Shown here in pieces: positions 16,993 through 25,945 of a stretch of DNA of 48,626 nt. Under the pieces are notes generated by a model. The model did not search any database, had not been told where the DNA came from, and saw only the letters and a list, made by a program, of their open reading frames with translations. Origin of the DNA: Phycisphaerae bacterium (lineage in GTDB: Bacteria > Planctomycetota > Phycisphaerae > UBA1845 > JAFGLZ01); NCBI GenBank assembly GCA_016927755.1, contig JAFGLZ010000216.1:1-48626 (forward strand), written 5' to 3'. The translations under genes were made by a program, and so were the position numbers. Position 1 is the first letter of the stretch, and every line of letters starts with the position of its first letter.

Positions 16993-17088
16993 GGGTCCGG
17001 GGCGGCGGTTGCGGGGACGGCGGGGTGGACGTATCCTGACCGGCCGCGCACGTCGGCAGAGGACTGCAACGGATAGGACAGGCAAGCT

Positions 17089-18159
17089 ATGGACGATTTG
17101 CACAAGAGGCTGAAGGTCATCGAAGAGGAGGCCAAGTCGGCGGCGGCCGCTGCGGCGGCCAAGTCGATCGAGGCGCTTCGCCAGGCGGAATCGAGATTCC
17201 TGGGCAAGAAGGGCAGCTTGAACGAGATCGTGAAGTCCGTCGGGAAGCTTCCGCCCGAGCAACGGGCCGAGGTCGGCCGACTGGCCAACGACGCCAAGCG
17301 GCTGGTGAAGGAGATCTTCGCCTCGATGCGTCAGGACTCGACGGCGCGTGCGGCGGAGGCGGAACGGCAGCAGGCGGTCGCCTACGACCCGACGCTGCCC
17401 GGTCCGGTCGCTCCGAGCGGCGGTATTCACCCGACCACGGCCGTGCTGTGGGAGTTGACCGACGTCTTCGAGCGGATGGGTTTCGTCGTCGAGGCCGGGC
17501 CGGAGATGGAGAGCGAGTTCTACAACTTCGAGAGTCTGAACATTCCGTCGTGGCACCCGGCCAGGGACTCGCAGGATACGTTCTGGCTGACAAACGGGCT
17601 GTTGCTGCGGACGCACACGTCGGCGATGCAGGTTCGGGCGATGCGGAAGTACGGTCCGCCGCTTCGAGTGGTGGTGCCGGGGATGTGTTTCCGTAACGAG
17701 ACGGTCGACGCATCGCATGAGACGACGTTTCATCAGTTCGAGGGCTTCCTGGTGGACCGGCACATTTCGGTCGGCAACCTGAAGGCCTTTCTGCAACTGA
17801 TGCTTCGGGAGGTGTTCAAGCGGGACGTGAAGATCCGGCTCCGCCCGGGGTATTTCCCGTTCGTCGAGCCGGGGTTGGAGTGCGACATGAGTTGTCTGAT
17901 CTGCGGCGGCAAGGGCTGTCCGACGTGCAAGTACGAGGGTTGGGTGGAACTGCTTGGCAGCGGGATGATCCATCCGAACGTGCTGACGGCCGGAGGCATC
18001 GATCCGCACGAGTACACGGGCTTCGCGTTCGGGGTGGGGCCGACGCGACTGGCGATGATGAAGTACGGCATCGGCGACATTCGTTTGATGAACAGTTGTG
18101 ACCTGCGCGGTCTGATTCCGCCGGAGCGACTGACGGGTCCGACGATCAAGACCACGTAG
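17089..18159 (+). CDS. pheS: Phenylalanyl-tRNA synthetase alpha subunit
   Basis: The catalytic subunit of the cytoplasmic (alpha-beta)2 enzyme that charges tRNA-Phe. The 356 residues have the usual length. An N-terminal coiled coil rich in Ala, Glu and Lys (about 1-95) contacts the tRNA. The class II core follows, with motif 2 around FRNETVDASHETTFHQFEG and motif 3 at GFAFGVGPTRLAMMKYGIGD. An insertion with four cysteines (CLICGGKGCPTC, a C-x2-C-x4-C-x2-C pattern) could hold zinc; similar cysteine loops occur in other bacterial PheS. AGGACAGG lies before the ATG. The gene is controlled by the upstream Phe leader attenuator and is followed by pheT 75 bp later. Confidence 0.98.
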   Translation: MDDLHKRLKVIEEEAKSAAAAAAAKSIEALRQAESRFLGKKGSLNEIVKSVGKLPPEQRAEVGRLANDAKRLVKEIFASMRQDSTARAAEAERQQAVAYDPTLPGPVAPSGGIHPTTAVLWELTDVFERMGFVVEAGPEMESEFYNFESLNIPSWHPARDSQDTFWLTNGLLLRTHTSAMQVRAMRKYGPPLRVVVPGMCFRNETVDASHETTFHQFEGFLVDRHISVGNLKAFLQLMLREVFKRDVKIRLRPGYFPFVEPGLECDMSCLICGGKGCPTCKYEGWVELLGSGMIHPNVLTAGGIDPHEYTGFAFGVGPTRLAMMKYGIGDIRLMNSCDLRGLIPPERLTGPTIKTT

Positions 18160-18234
18160 CGGACCTGGGCAGCAGCGCGCCATGGTCGCCGCAGGGACAG
18201 ATAGGTAACTACTGAGTAGCCGAGAAGACATGCG

Positions 18235-20652
18235 ATGCTTATCTCACTGAACTGGCTCAAGGATTTCGTTGGGATACCTGCTGATCTGAGTCCGCGTGAG
18301 CTGGCGGATCGATTGACGATGTCAACGGCGGAGGTTGAAGGCGTCAAGCAGGTCGTGGTGCAGGCAAACGACGTGATCGCGGCGAAGGTGGTTCGCGTTG
18401 GGGCCGTACCGGAGAAGCGCAGGCTCAGCCACGCGGTCCTCGACGTCGGCGGGCGCGAGGTGGAGACCGTGACCGCAGCGCTGAACCTGAGGCCCGGCCA
18501 CATCATCGCGTACGCGCCGGAGGGCACGACGGTTGGCGTGATCGGCAAGATCGAGCGGACGACGGTGGCGGGGCTGGCGTCGGTGGGGATGATCCTTCCG
18601 GGCGAGGCGTTGGGGATCCTTCAGACGACGCAGGAGGCGGTGTTTCTGCCGCCGTCGAGCGAGCCGGGCTCGGTGCTCGATGTGACGGAGCTGAACGACT
18701 GGGTTCTGGAGATCGACAACAAATCGGTCACGCACCGCCCAGACCTGTGGGGGCATTACGGGATCGCGCGGGAAGTGGCTGCTTTGTTGGACAGGCCATT
18801 GAGGGCGTATGAGGAGCTTATCGTTCCGCTGGCCGGTCTGGAGAATGAGGAGCGGGACGCGATTCCCATCGTGATCGACGACCCAACGCTGTGTCCGCGG
18901 TATTCGGCGCTCACGATGACGGGTATGCTCGTTCAGCCTTCGCCGCTGTGGATGCAGGCGAGGCTGTCACACGTCGGGCAGCGCCCGATCGACCTGCTGG
19001 TCGACCTGACGAACTACATCATGTTCGACGTGGGTCAGCCGACGCACGCGTTCGACGGCGAGCGGGTCACTCAGATCGAGGTGGCCGTCGCGAAGCCGGG
19101 CGAGACGTTTCTGACGCTCGACGGTATGGAGCGGAAGCTGCCCAAGGGCACGCTGATGATCCAGTCAGGCCGGAAGAACGTCGCGCTAGCGGGAATCATG
19201 GGTGGGGCGGAGACGGAGGTCACGGCCGAGACGAAGACGGTGTTGCTCGAGTCGGCGAACTTCGAGCCGGCGACGATTCGCCGAGCAGCCGCGGTGATGG
19301 GGCATCGTACTGAGGCCAGCGCTCGATTCGAGAAGGCGCTGGATCCGGCGAACACGGTTCTGGGAATCGGACGGTTCGTCAAGCTGGCCGTAGCGGAATT
19401 GCCGGAGTTCCGCGTGGTCTCGACGTTGAGCGACTGCTATCCGGCACCGAAGCCGGCGGCTTCGGTGGAGGTCGACCTGGGGTTCGCGAACCGCTTCATC
19501 GGCGCGGAGGTCCCTCGCGATCGGGTCGAGCGCATTCTGACGTCACTGGGGTTTCGGTGCGAGCCTTCGGAGGGCGACCGGTTACTCGTCCACGTGCCCT
19601 CGTACCGGGCGACGCGTGACGTCGCGATCGAGGCGGACATCATCGAAGAGATCAGTCGGATCGTCGGCTACGGGAACATTCCGGACGTTCTGCCGAACGT
19701 GACGATGCGAAGCTTCACGGCGGTGCCGGCGGTCCAAGTGGATCGTCGGAGCCTGGAGCTGCTCTGCGGCGGGTTGGGCTTCAACGAAGTCCATACATAC
19801 ATATGGTACGACCAGGCGTGGCTTGACCTGTTGGGGTTCGAGCCGGGCGAGTGCATCGAGATCGCGGGGGCGTCGGCGGGAGGGCGACGTCTGCGTCACA
19901 CGGTCATGCCGCAGTTGGTGGCGGCGGCGGAGCTCAACCGCCGATACTTCGACCGGTTCAAGTTGGTGACCATCGGCAGCGTGTTCTTACCGGAGCCGGA
20001 TCCGAGGCAGGACTGGCCCGGGCGTGAGTGTCGCCACATGGGGCTGGCGGCCGTATCGCGCGGCAACGAAGATCTCGCGATGGAGGAGCTGAAGCGATCG
20101 GTCGAACTGTGGTCCAGACAGATCCTGCATCGTCCGGTGGCATTTGCCGAGCCGGGGGACTCGGGATCGTCGAAGCCTTGGGAGCACCCGATCAAGACGT
20201 CGGACGTGATGATTGACGGGCGATGCGCCGGGCGATTGACGTTAGTTCCTCTCGAGTGCCGGCTGAAGATCGACGAGCACTTGCGCCGGTGGGCGATTGC
20301 GTTGGCGGAGGTGGACCTCGATGTGGCGGCTGAGGTCGGTCAGGCCGACGAGTCCCTCTGTGCGGTGCCCACGCGTCCGCAGGCGGAGCTGGACTTCTCC
20401 GTTTTGGCCGACGTCACGCATCGGTACGCCACGGTGTCCGAGGCGATCGGGCAATTCGAGCATCCGCTGCTGCGTCGATTGACGTTGGTGGAGTGCTACG
20501 AGGGCAAGAACATCCCCGACGGCAAGCGAAGTCTGACGTTCCGCGCTCAGGTGGGGTCGGCGGAGCGGACGCTGACGGACGAGGACCTTCAGGGGTTTCG
20601 CGAGGCGTTCACGGCGCATTTGGCGGGGTGCGGTTTGGCGCTGCGGGCCTAG
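18235..20652 (+). CDS. pheT: Phenylalanyl-tRNA synthetase beta subunit
   Basis: An 805-residue, full-length bacterial beta subunit. Visible domains in order are the N-terminal segment beginning MLISLNWLKDFV, an EMAP-like tRNA-binding domain (about 40-150), the B3/B4 editing region that hydrolyses mischarged Tyr-tRNA-Phe (about 205-385), the B5 domain (about 400-475), a catalytic-like core, and the C-terminal FDX-ACB anticodon-binding domain (about 710-805, ending near the RTLTDEDL segment). It pairs with PheS and shares its transcript. No terminator lies in the 75 bp between them. The start is an ATG directly before the conserved N-terminus. Confidence 0.98.
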   Translation: MLISLNWLKDFVGIPADLSPRELADRLTMSTAEVEGVKQVVVQANDVIAAKVVRVGAVPEKRRLSHAVLDVGGREVETVTAALNLRPGHIIAYAPEGTTVGVIGKIERTTVAGLASVGMILPGEALGILQTTQEAVFLPPSSEPGSVLDVTELNDWVLEIDNKSVTHRPDLWGHYGIAREVAALLDRPLRAYEELIVPLAGLENEERDAIPIVIDDPTLCPRYSALTMTGMLVQPSPLWMQARLSHVGQRPIDLLVDLTNYIMFDVGQPTHAFDGERVTQIEVAVAKPGETFLTLDGMERKLPKGTLMIQSGRKNVALAGIMGGAETEVTAETKTVLLESANFEPATIRRAAAVMGHRTEASARFEKALDPANTVLGIGRFVKLAVAELPEFRVVSTLSDCYPAPKPAASVEVDLGFANRFIGAEVPRDRVERILTSLGFRCEPSEGDRLLVHVPSYRATRDVAIEADIIEEISRIVGYGNIPDVLPNVTMRSFTAVPAVQVDRRSLELLCGGLGFNEVHTYIWYDQAWLDLLGFEPGECIEIAGASAGGRRLRHTVMPQLVAAAELNRRYFDRFKLVTIGSVFLPEPDPRQDWPGRECRHMGLAAVSRGNEDLAMEELKRSVELWSRQILHRPVAFAEPGDSGSSKPWEHPIKTSDVMIDGRCAGRLTLVPLECRLKIDEHLRRWAIALAEVDLDVAAEVGQADESLCAVPTRPQAELDFSVLADVTHRYATVSEAIGQFEHPLLRRLTLVECYEGKNIPDGKRSLTFRAQVGSAERTLTDEDLQGFREAFTAHLAGCGLALRA

Positions 20653-20674
20653 GTGATTTGGATCCGCTGGACGT

Positions 20675-21658
20675 TCACCTCGCTGTCTTCACCGTGACCG
20701 CACGGCCTGAGGCGGCGGCCTTGAAGATGGCGCCCGCAAGCGCGACGGATCCAGTGGCCGACGGCAGGCCGAAGGGGACGCCCTGGCGATCGCGTAGTGC
20801 GGTGACGAAAGCGGTGATCATTCCCGCGTATCCGCACTCGATACAGGGATCATCTCCGACGCCGAGGCGAGGGTGATGTTTCGCGACGAGCTGAGTACCG
20901 ACGGTACACGTGAGATCCACGTCGTCTTCCACGATGAGGAGTCCGCCGTCCTCGCTTCGGAGCTCGAGGTGCGTGCCCGCGGTCTGCGGTGGGCCGGCGT
21001 GATGGAGTCCGAGTGTGGCGAGCACGCCGTCCTTGGCCAGCACCATTGCGGCGATGTGTCCATAGGGCTGCTCGGCTGCCCAGAGGCGTTGGGCCTCGAT
21101 GCCGCAGCATCGGAGGCGATCGGCGGCGTCAAAGACGAGATCGAAAGGCAGTGCCAGATCGGTGGTACTGTCCTCGCTGGGGGTGCGCGGCCAAGTCATG
21201 ATAAGGTCGACGGCGGCGACGGGTCCGAGTCGGCCCGATTCGCGGAGTCTCCGCAGGCGAATGCCCGCGGGGCTGAACCGTTGCGGCAGGCCGATCATGA
21301 CCTGCCGGTTGGCCTTTCGGGCGGCGAGGATGAGCGACTTGCACTCGGCGGGGCCGCGCGCGGGCGCGTTGAGGATGAGCACGGCGGATCGATGCTTGAG
21401 GCAGGTCTTGGCCCATTGCGCGCGTTGGGCGTCAGCGGTGGCGATGATGACGGCATCGGGTTCGGCCTCGCGGAGCATGGTCTCGAGGTCTTCAAAGGGC
21501 CAGCGTGCGCCGTAGATGCGGGCGGCCTTGTCGGCTTGCGCCGCGTTCGAGGCGCAGACGGCTTCGAAGCGGACGTCCTCGGCGGCGATGGAACGCATGA
21601 GTGTCGGCGACACTCGTCCGATGTCGGCTGCCAGCGCTAAGCGGATCTCCCTGGTCAT
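20675..21658 (-). CDS. Gfo/Idh/MocA-like protein with degenerate dehydrogenase motifs
   Basis: A 327-residue protein with the two-domain build of the Gfo/Idh/MocA oxidoreductases: a Rossmann-like N-terminal half (about 1-120, with DAVIIATADAQRAQWAK at the usual strand-helix place) and a C-terminal beta-sheet half. The nucleotide-binding Gly-x-Gly-x2-Gly near the N-terminus is not present. The family EKP motif, whose Lys binds NAD and substrate, reads NAP here. It may therefore be an inactive or repurposed relative, perhaps a binding or regulatory protein. GGAG six bases before the ATG at 21658 fixes the start. The gene is convergent with pheT, 22 bp apart. Confidence 0.65.
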   Translation of the reverse strand: MTREIRLALAADIGRVSPTLMRSIAAEDVRFEAVCASNAAQADKAARIYGARWPFEDLETMLREAEPDAVIIATADAQRAQWAKTCLKHRSAVLILNAPARGPAECKSLILAARKANRQVMIGLPQRFSPAGIRLRRLRESGRLGPVAAVDLIMTWPRTPSEDSTTDLALPFDLVFDAADRLRCCGIEAQRLWAAEQPYGHIAAMVLAKDGVLATLGLHHAGPPQTAGTHLELRSEDGGLLIVEDDVDLTCTVGTQLVAKHHPRLGVGDDPCIECGYAGMITAFVTALRDRQGVPFGLPSATGSVALAGAIFKAAASGRAVTVKTAR

Positions 21659-21706
21659 GTCGGCTCCGTGGAAGGGGGCGATTATCATATGCTTCTAAGA
21701 TACGGG

Positions 21707-21715
21707 TGCTATAAT
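21707..21715 (+). promoter_or_regulatory. Extended -10 promoter of the ACT gene
   Basis: TGCTATAAT is a perfect -10 hexamer with the TG extension, which can work without a -35 element; none is seen upstream. Transcription would begin near 21722, about 130 bases before the ACT-protein ATG. It lies between divergent genes in an unusually A+T-rich patch. Confidence 0.5.
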
Positions 21716-21853
21716 ATGCATCCGGCGAGAGACTGTCGAGAAATCCGGCGCGGCTGCGCGGCCGAGTCAGCCGGTGTGAGGAGCCCGATCGCGTTGAGGC
21801 CGCCTCCCGCCCTCCTAACAGACACCTGACCGCTTTGCGAGAGGTGCACGATC

Positions 21854-22309
21854 ATGATGAAAACCGAGACCCAATTCTCCGTGTTTCTGGTGAACAAGCC
21901 TGGCGTCTTGGCCCAGGTAACGGATGCGCTCGCCGAGGCGAAGGTCAACATCGTCGCCTTGACGATGATGGACTCCAGTGAGCACGGCGTTCTCCGGCTG
22001 GTAGCCAGCGACGCCGGCAAGGCCAGGGACGTCCTGAAGCGCCTGAATGTTCCCATGACGGAGGCTGAGGTCCTGTTGGTCGAACTGCCCAACAAGCCCG
22101 GTTCCCTGGCGGACGTTTGCGGGCGACTGGCCAGCGCCCACGTGAACATCAGCTACGCCTACGTGACGACGGGCGCCCCCGGCGGGAGGGCGTGTTCCGT
22201 GCTGAAGGTGGCCGACACGAAGAAGGCGGTGGCGACCTTGAACGACCGCAAGCCGCGCCGTAAGGTCTCTCGAGTCAGGGTGCGCCGGCCGCCGGCGTCA
22301 CGCAGGTAG
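21854..22309 (+). CDS. Tandem ACT-domain protein
   Basis: A 151-residue cytoplasmic protein made of two ACT domains (about 6-72 and 75-140). Each contains the NKPG-[VS]-LA ligand loop (VNKPGVLAQV and PNKPGSLADV) followed by a helix and the N-I strand. ACT domains bind amino acids and often act as allosteric sensors. No catalytic domain is attached. GAGAGG lies eight bases before the ATG. An Arg/Lys-rich tail (about 128-151) is extra to the domains. Its closeness to pheST is suggestive of amino-acid sensing but proves nothing. It may be co-transcribed with the kinase gene downstream. Confidence 0.85.
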   Translation: MMKTETQFSVFLVNKPGVLAQVTDALAEAKVNIVALTMMDSSEHGVLRLVASDAGKARDVLKRLNVPMTEAEVLLVELPNKPGSLADVCGRLASAHVNISYAYVTTGAPGGRACSVLKVADTKKAVATLNDRKPRRKVSRVRVRRPPASRR

Positions 22310-22424
22310 CACGAACCCCGAGCCAGAGTGAAAAGGCCTAGCTTTGCTTGCGCTTCCCAGATTGTTGCCCATTTCGTGGACCCGACGAAAGTGGCGCTTG
22401 GCCACACTGGGCGATTTCTGGTGG

Positions 22425-23723
22425 ATGGCTAGCTGGCTAGAGGAGCAGCGCGAGCGCCGCCGTGAGAAGGTTGCGCTGGACGCCTATCTGTCGCGGGTTA
22501 CCCCCATCATTCGGAGCAGCGTTCTGCGGTATGCCTGGTGCCTCGGGCGCCTCGACGAGAGGTCTGGCGGCATCCTGTCGGATCCGAAGACGGTCGAACG
22601 GCTGAATCTTCGATTACCCCCTGGTGTTGTCCTGCGAGAGTACTTCGAGCGGATCGGAAAAGAACTGACCGAGTGGCTGACCGACCTTCGAGACGGACCT
22701 GCCGATCGGGCCATTGCTACCTGGCAGCGGCTCTTGGGGGACGCGGGGGAATACCAGCGGTTCATGACCAGGCTGATTCACACGTTCGGCAACTATGAGG
22801 TCATCGCGCTAGCGCTTCCAGGAATGGGGCCGATCATCACCGACCATCGACTCCAGGCGATCCTTGGCGAGATGTTCGCGATCAAGCGCCGACTAATCCG
22901 TCTCCTGGAACTGGCGTATAGCATCCACAGGGCGTGGCAGACGGACCCGCCCTGTTCGAGTCTGGGCTTCTTCAACCCCGAGATCGATATGTCCCGGCTG
23001 GTGCGGGGGATGCTGGCGGATTACATGATCCAGGCGGACCCACACCGCATTCAGGTGGCCAGATCAGAGGCCGAAGGGGCGGGGCGACGATACGCGGCCT
23101 ACCGGTTCTGGCGTCCTGCCGAGGCGCTCCGCCAGATGGCCGACGTCGAATACGTGGGCGGGTCGAGGCGCGTTCCCAAGCCCCGCAAGCACTATGTAGA
23201 TCTGCGAGTTGCGCAAGTCCCGTCGATCTGCGCGGACTTGACCCGACTGGCCTGGGCCATCAAGGAGCTGTTCAACAACGCCATCGCCGCGACCACCGAC
23301 GTACGCATCAGCGACGACGGCAGAGAACTCGTCGCGCGACCGATCCCGAAGTTCGACTGTCCGAATCCGCCGCCGGCGATCACGCTGACGGTGGCGCCCA
23401 TTCGCCCGGGGCGTCGTTGGAGATCGGCCCGCGGGGTCCGGCTGATCATCGCCGACGGGGGTGTCGGAATCGAGGATGACGTGCTCGAGCACGTGACGCT
23501 CTGGGCCTTCAGCACGCACCGCGACTGGATTGATTCAGATGTTGACGATATCATTGATACCCCGAGTATCGAGTCGAAGCAGATGCTGATCGGTGGGAAG
23601 GGCATCGGCTTGGCCTTCGCCCGGGCCACGATCCTCGAGCTCGGCGGCGACCTTCGCGTCGAGAGCCGGCGCGGACAGGGAACTCAAGTCACGATCGATC
23701 TACCGACACCCATCGCCTACTGA
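22425..23723 (+). CDS. PDK/BCKDK-like histidine-kinase-fold protein
   Basis: A 432-residue soluble protein. The C-terminal half is a GHKL ATPase domain with N box KELFNNAIAA (280-289), G1 box DGGVGI (344-349) and G2 box GGKGIG (390-395). The N-terminal 210 residues are helical and lack an H-box, PAS or receiver domain. The layout and several spots recall mitochondrial pyruvate dehydrogenase kinases: an H/N-x-V segment before a proline (HTFGNYEVIALALPG), a long Arg-rich helix ending in His, ELFNNAIAAT against ELFKNAMRAT, and FSTH against YSTA. That likeness is by eye. The first ATG is used; an in-frame TTG at 22344 would add 27 residues. No clear ribosome site is seen. Confidence 0.6.
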   Translation: MASWLEEQRERRREKVALDAYLSRVTPIIRSSVLRYAWCLGRLDERSGGILSDPKTVERLNLRLPPGVVLREYFERIGKELTEWLTDLRDGPADRAIATWQRLLGDAGEYQRFMTRLIHTFGNYEVIALALPGMGPIITDHRLQAILGEMFAIKRRLIRLLELAYSIHRAWQTDPPCSSLGFFNPEIDMSRLVRGMLADYMIQADPHRIQVARSEAEGAGRRYAAYRFWRPAEALRQMADVEYVGGSRRVPKPRKHYVDLRVAQVPSICADLTRLAWAIKELFNNAIAATTDVRISDDGRELVARPIPKFDCPNPPPAITLTVAPIRPGRRWRSARGVRLIIADGGVGIEDDVLEHVTLWAFSTHRDWIDSDVDDIIDTPSIESKQMLIGGKGIGLAFARATILELGGDLRVESRRGQGTQVTIDLPTPIAY

Positions 23724-23818
23724 GAATGAGGATTCCCTCGAGGTTTCGCGAGTTAGGGCAGTGGGGCGAAGGCCCATGATCCGGGGACGACCGCGATACG
23801 GCCCCAAGGATGGGCAAC

Positions 23819-23851
23819 AAAAAAACCCGCCCTCTTACACAGAGAGCGGGT
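23819..23851 (-). terminator. Intrinsic terminator for leftward transcription
   Basis: Read leftward, ACCCGC and GCGGGT (46-51 and 25-30 of the 23800 block) pair. Four more pairs (CTCT/AGAG) follow across one mismatch, with a five-base loop and then seven U residues. On the plus strand no T run follows, so it works only leftward. It lies about 545 bases beyond the zwf stop codon. Confidence 0.8.
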
Positions 23852-24394
23852 CTGAGAACGGCCGATCCAGGTGGGCGAGCCGAAAAACACCTGTACCAGC
23901 CAACTCCTCTGTTAGGTCCCTTATATGGGAAGGCTTCGTCAAGCCAGCATCGTTCTTCTCTGAACTTTCGCTCGATGCTTCCCGAAGCTCTCCCGAACTT
24001 CACCTATTCAGATGCCGGCCTCGAGCGGTTCCTTCCGAGACCATTGGAAAAATCCCGCGGTTGATGCTTTGGGGCGAGCCGCGTGTAAGTCATTCCAAGT
24101 GAGCGTCTTGTATGCTGACATCGCATGGAAAAGCGTTACGCCGATGACTCCGACGGGATCTGTCTGACCTTTCGGTAAAGGGTCGCTAAAGGAATTCGAG
24201 TCGCGTTGAACATTGATCCAAGAGACGCGGCGTATCAACACGTTCCTGCGGGGTTGTGCCCTGCCCGAAAAGGGACGTGGGGCCAGGTCGAGACAGGCCG
24301 ACATGCTCCGCGGGCCTGCGATTTATTCAAGGAAATGGTCTTTGGCGTCCGTCCCAGATGACGTGCAGGGGAGACCGTCCGGCCGGCAAGGGCC
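23852..24394 (-). other. Gene-free interval after zwf, possibly a structured RNA
   Basis: No credible protein gene is seen on either strand. Read leftward toward the terminator there are several hairpins. One pairs AGCATCG with CGATGCT over a 20-base interval (about 23944-23977); another pairs CAGGTG with CACCTG (about 23870-23895). The stretch could be a long zwf 3' region or an independent small RNA. It does not match RNase P RNA, tmRNA or SRP RNA landmarks. No convincing internal promoter was found. Confidence 0.3.
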
Positions 24395-25945
24395 CTAGGG
24401 TTTGCGCCAGCGTCGACCGTCGTCACGGAGGAGCTTGTCTGACTCCTTGGGGCCCCAGCCGCCGGCCTCGTAGGTGCACAGTGGGACCGATGTGCCGTTC
24501 GCGGGAGCCTCCTGCCACGCTTTCAGGACCGGGGTGAGCAGGCCCCAGGCCAGCTCGATGTTGTCGCTCCTGGTGAAGAGGGTCTGGTTACCCAACATGC
24601 AGTCCAGCAGGAGGCGCTCATAGGCGTCGCGGAGCTCTCCACCGAAGGCCTCGCGATAGCTGAAGTGCATCGTCAGCGCGCTCATGCAGAGCTTTGGGCC
24701 CGGGCGTTTGGCCTGGATTGTCAGCGACATGCCTTCTTCGGGCTGGACGTTGAGGACGAGGGTGTTCGGCGCAAGCTGTTCCGGCAGGATGGGCACGAAG
24801 ATGGAGTGGGGAACGCTCTTGAACGTCAGGGCGATCTCGCTGACCCGTCGAGCAAGTCTCTTGCCGGATCGCAGATAGAAGGGCACGCCTTGCCACCGCC
24901 AGTTATCGATGAGGATCCTCATCGCCGCGTAAGTTTCGACGTGTGAGTCCGGCGCGACACCGGGCTCGTTTCGGTAACCAGGGAGGTCCTTGTCCTCGAC
25001 GCGTCCCGGGCCGTACTGGCCGCGAATGATCCATCGATCCAACTCGTCCGCCTGAAATTGCCGGATGGATCGGAGGAGCTTTGACTTCTCGTCGCGGACG
25101 CGGTCGGCATCGAAGGAACTCGGCGGCTCCATGGCGACCATGGCGAGCATCTGGAGCATGTGGTTCTGGAACATGTCCCGCAGCAAGCCGGTTTCCTCGA
25201 AGTAGCCTGCCCGATGCTCGACGCCCACGGATTCCGCGACGGTGATCTGGACGTGATCGACATAGCGGCGGTTCCAAAGCGGCTCGAAGATGGCATTGGC
25301 GAAGCGGAACATCAGGATGTTCTGGACCGTGTCCTTTCCGAGGTAGTGGTCGATTCGATAGATCTGTCGTTCGTCGAGCTCTCGCTGCAGATGGCGGTTG
25401 AGCGCGACGGCGCTGTCCAGATCGTATCCCAATGGTTTCTCGACGATTACGCGTCGCCAGCACAGCGTGTCGGACGTCTGCTTGGTCAACTTCTGCCGGC
25501 CCAGCCGCCAGGCGACGTCTCCGTAGAGCGCCGGGGGTAGGGAGAAGTAGAAGATTCGGTTGCCGCCGGTCCCGTGATCGATCTCCAGTCGCCGGATACG
25601 CCGAGACAGCGCGGCGTAGAGACTCTGCGTCTTGTAGTCCCCGCTGACGTAGTAGCAGCGCTGGGCGAAGGCCCTGCGATCCTCCTCGGAGGCTTCTTCG
25701 CTGGAGCGGATGGCGTCGAGCACGTGCTCTCGAAAGTCTTCATCGGTCATTTCCGTGCGGGCACAGCCGAGAACGAAGAATTCCCGGGGGATCAGCTCGC
25801 GATGGTACAGCCCGAACAGGGCCGGTAGCAGCTTGCGCTTGGCCAGATCGCCGGATGCGCCGAAGATGACCACGCCGCACGGATCGGGTCGCGACTCCAT
25901 GCAGAATAAGTCCATGGCGGTTGTCTGGGAGCTGACTGCGATCAT
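24395..25945 (-). CDS. zwf: Glucose-6-phosphate 1-dehydrogenase
   Basis: The first enzyme of the oxidative pentose phosphate pathway, oxidising glucose-6-phosphate to 6-phosphogluconolactone with NADP reduction in the cytoplasm. The 516 residues match the family length. The nucleotide-binding motif GASGDLAK is at 29-36. VIVEKPLG and the active-site RIDHYLGKD, with the catalytic His and substrate-binding Lys, follow near residues 165 and 200. The C-terminal half keeps the conserved YLRSGKRL and NQTLFTR-type segments. GAGGAGGT before the ATG is a strong ribosome site. No partner genes such as pgl or gnd are adjacent. A leftward terminator lies about 545 bases past the stop. Confidence 0.97.
   Translation of the reverse strand: MIAVSSQTTAMDLFCMESRPDPCGVVIFGASGDLAKRKLLPALFGLYHRELIPREFFVLGCARTEMTDEDFREHVLDAIRSSEEASEEDRRAFAQRCYYVSGDYKTQSLYAALSRRIRRLEIDHGTGGNRIFYFSLPPALYGDVAWRLGRQKLTKQTSDTLCWRRVIVEKPLGYDLDSAVALNRHLQRELDERQIYRIDHYLGKDTVQNILMFRFANAIFEPLWNRRYVDHVQITVAESVGVEHRAGYFEETGLLRDMFQNHMLQMLAMVAMEPPSSFDADRVRDEKSKLLRSIRQFQADELDRWIIRGQYGPGRVEDKDLPGYRNEPGVAPDSHVETYAAMRILIDNWRWQGVPFYLRSGKRLARRVSEIALTFKSVPHSIFVPILPEQLAPNTLVLNVQPEEGMSLTIQAKRPGPKLCMSALTMHFSYREAFGGELRDAYERLLLDCMLGNQTLFTRSDNIELAWGLLTPVLKAWQEAPANGTSVPLCTYEAGGWGPKESDKLLRDDGRRWRKP

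Noticed and set aside
24005..24060. CGGAAGGAA string recalling the SRP RNA loop
   Set aside because: The flanking stems and the rest of the SRP RNA consensus are absent.
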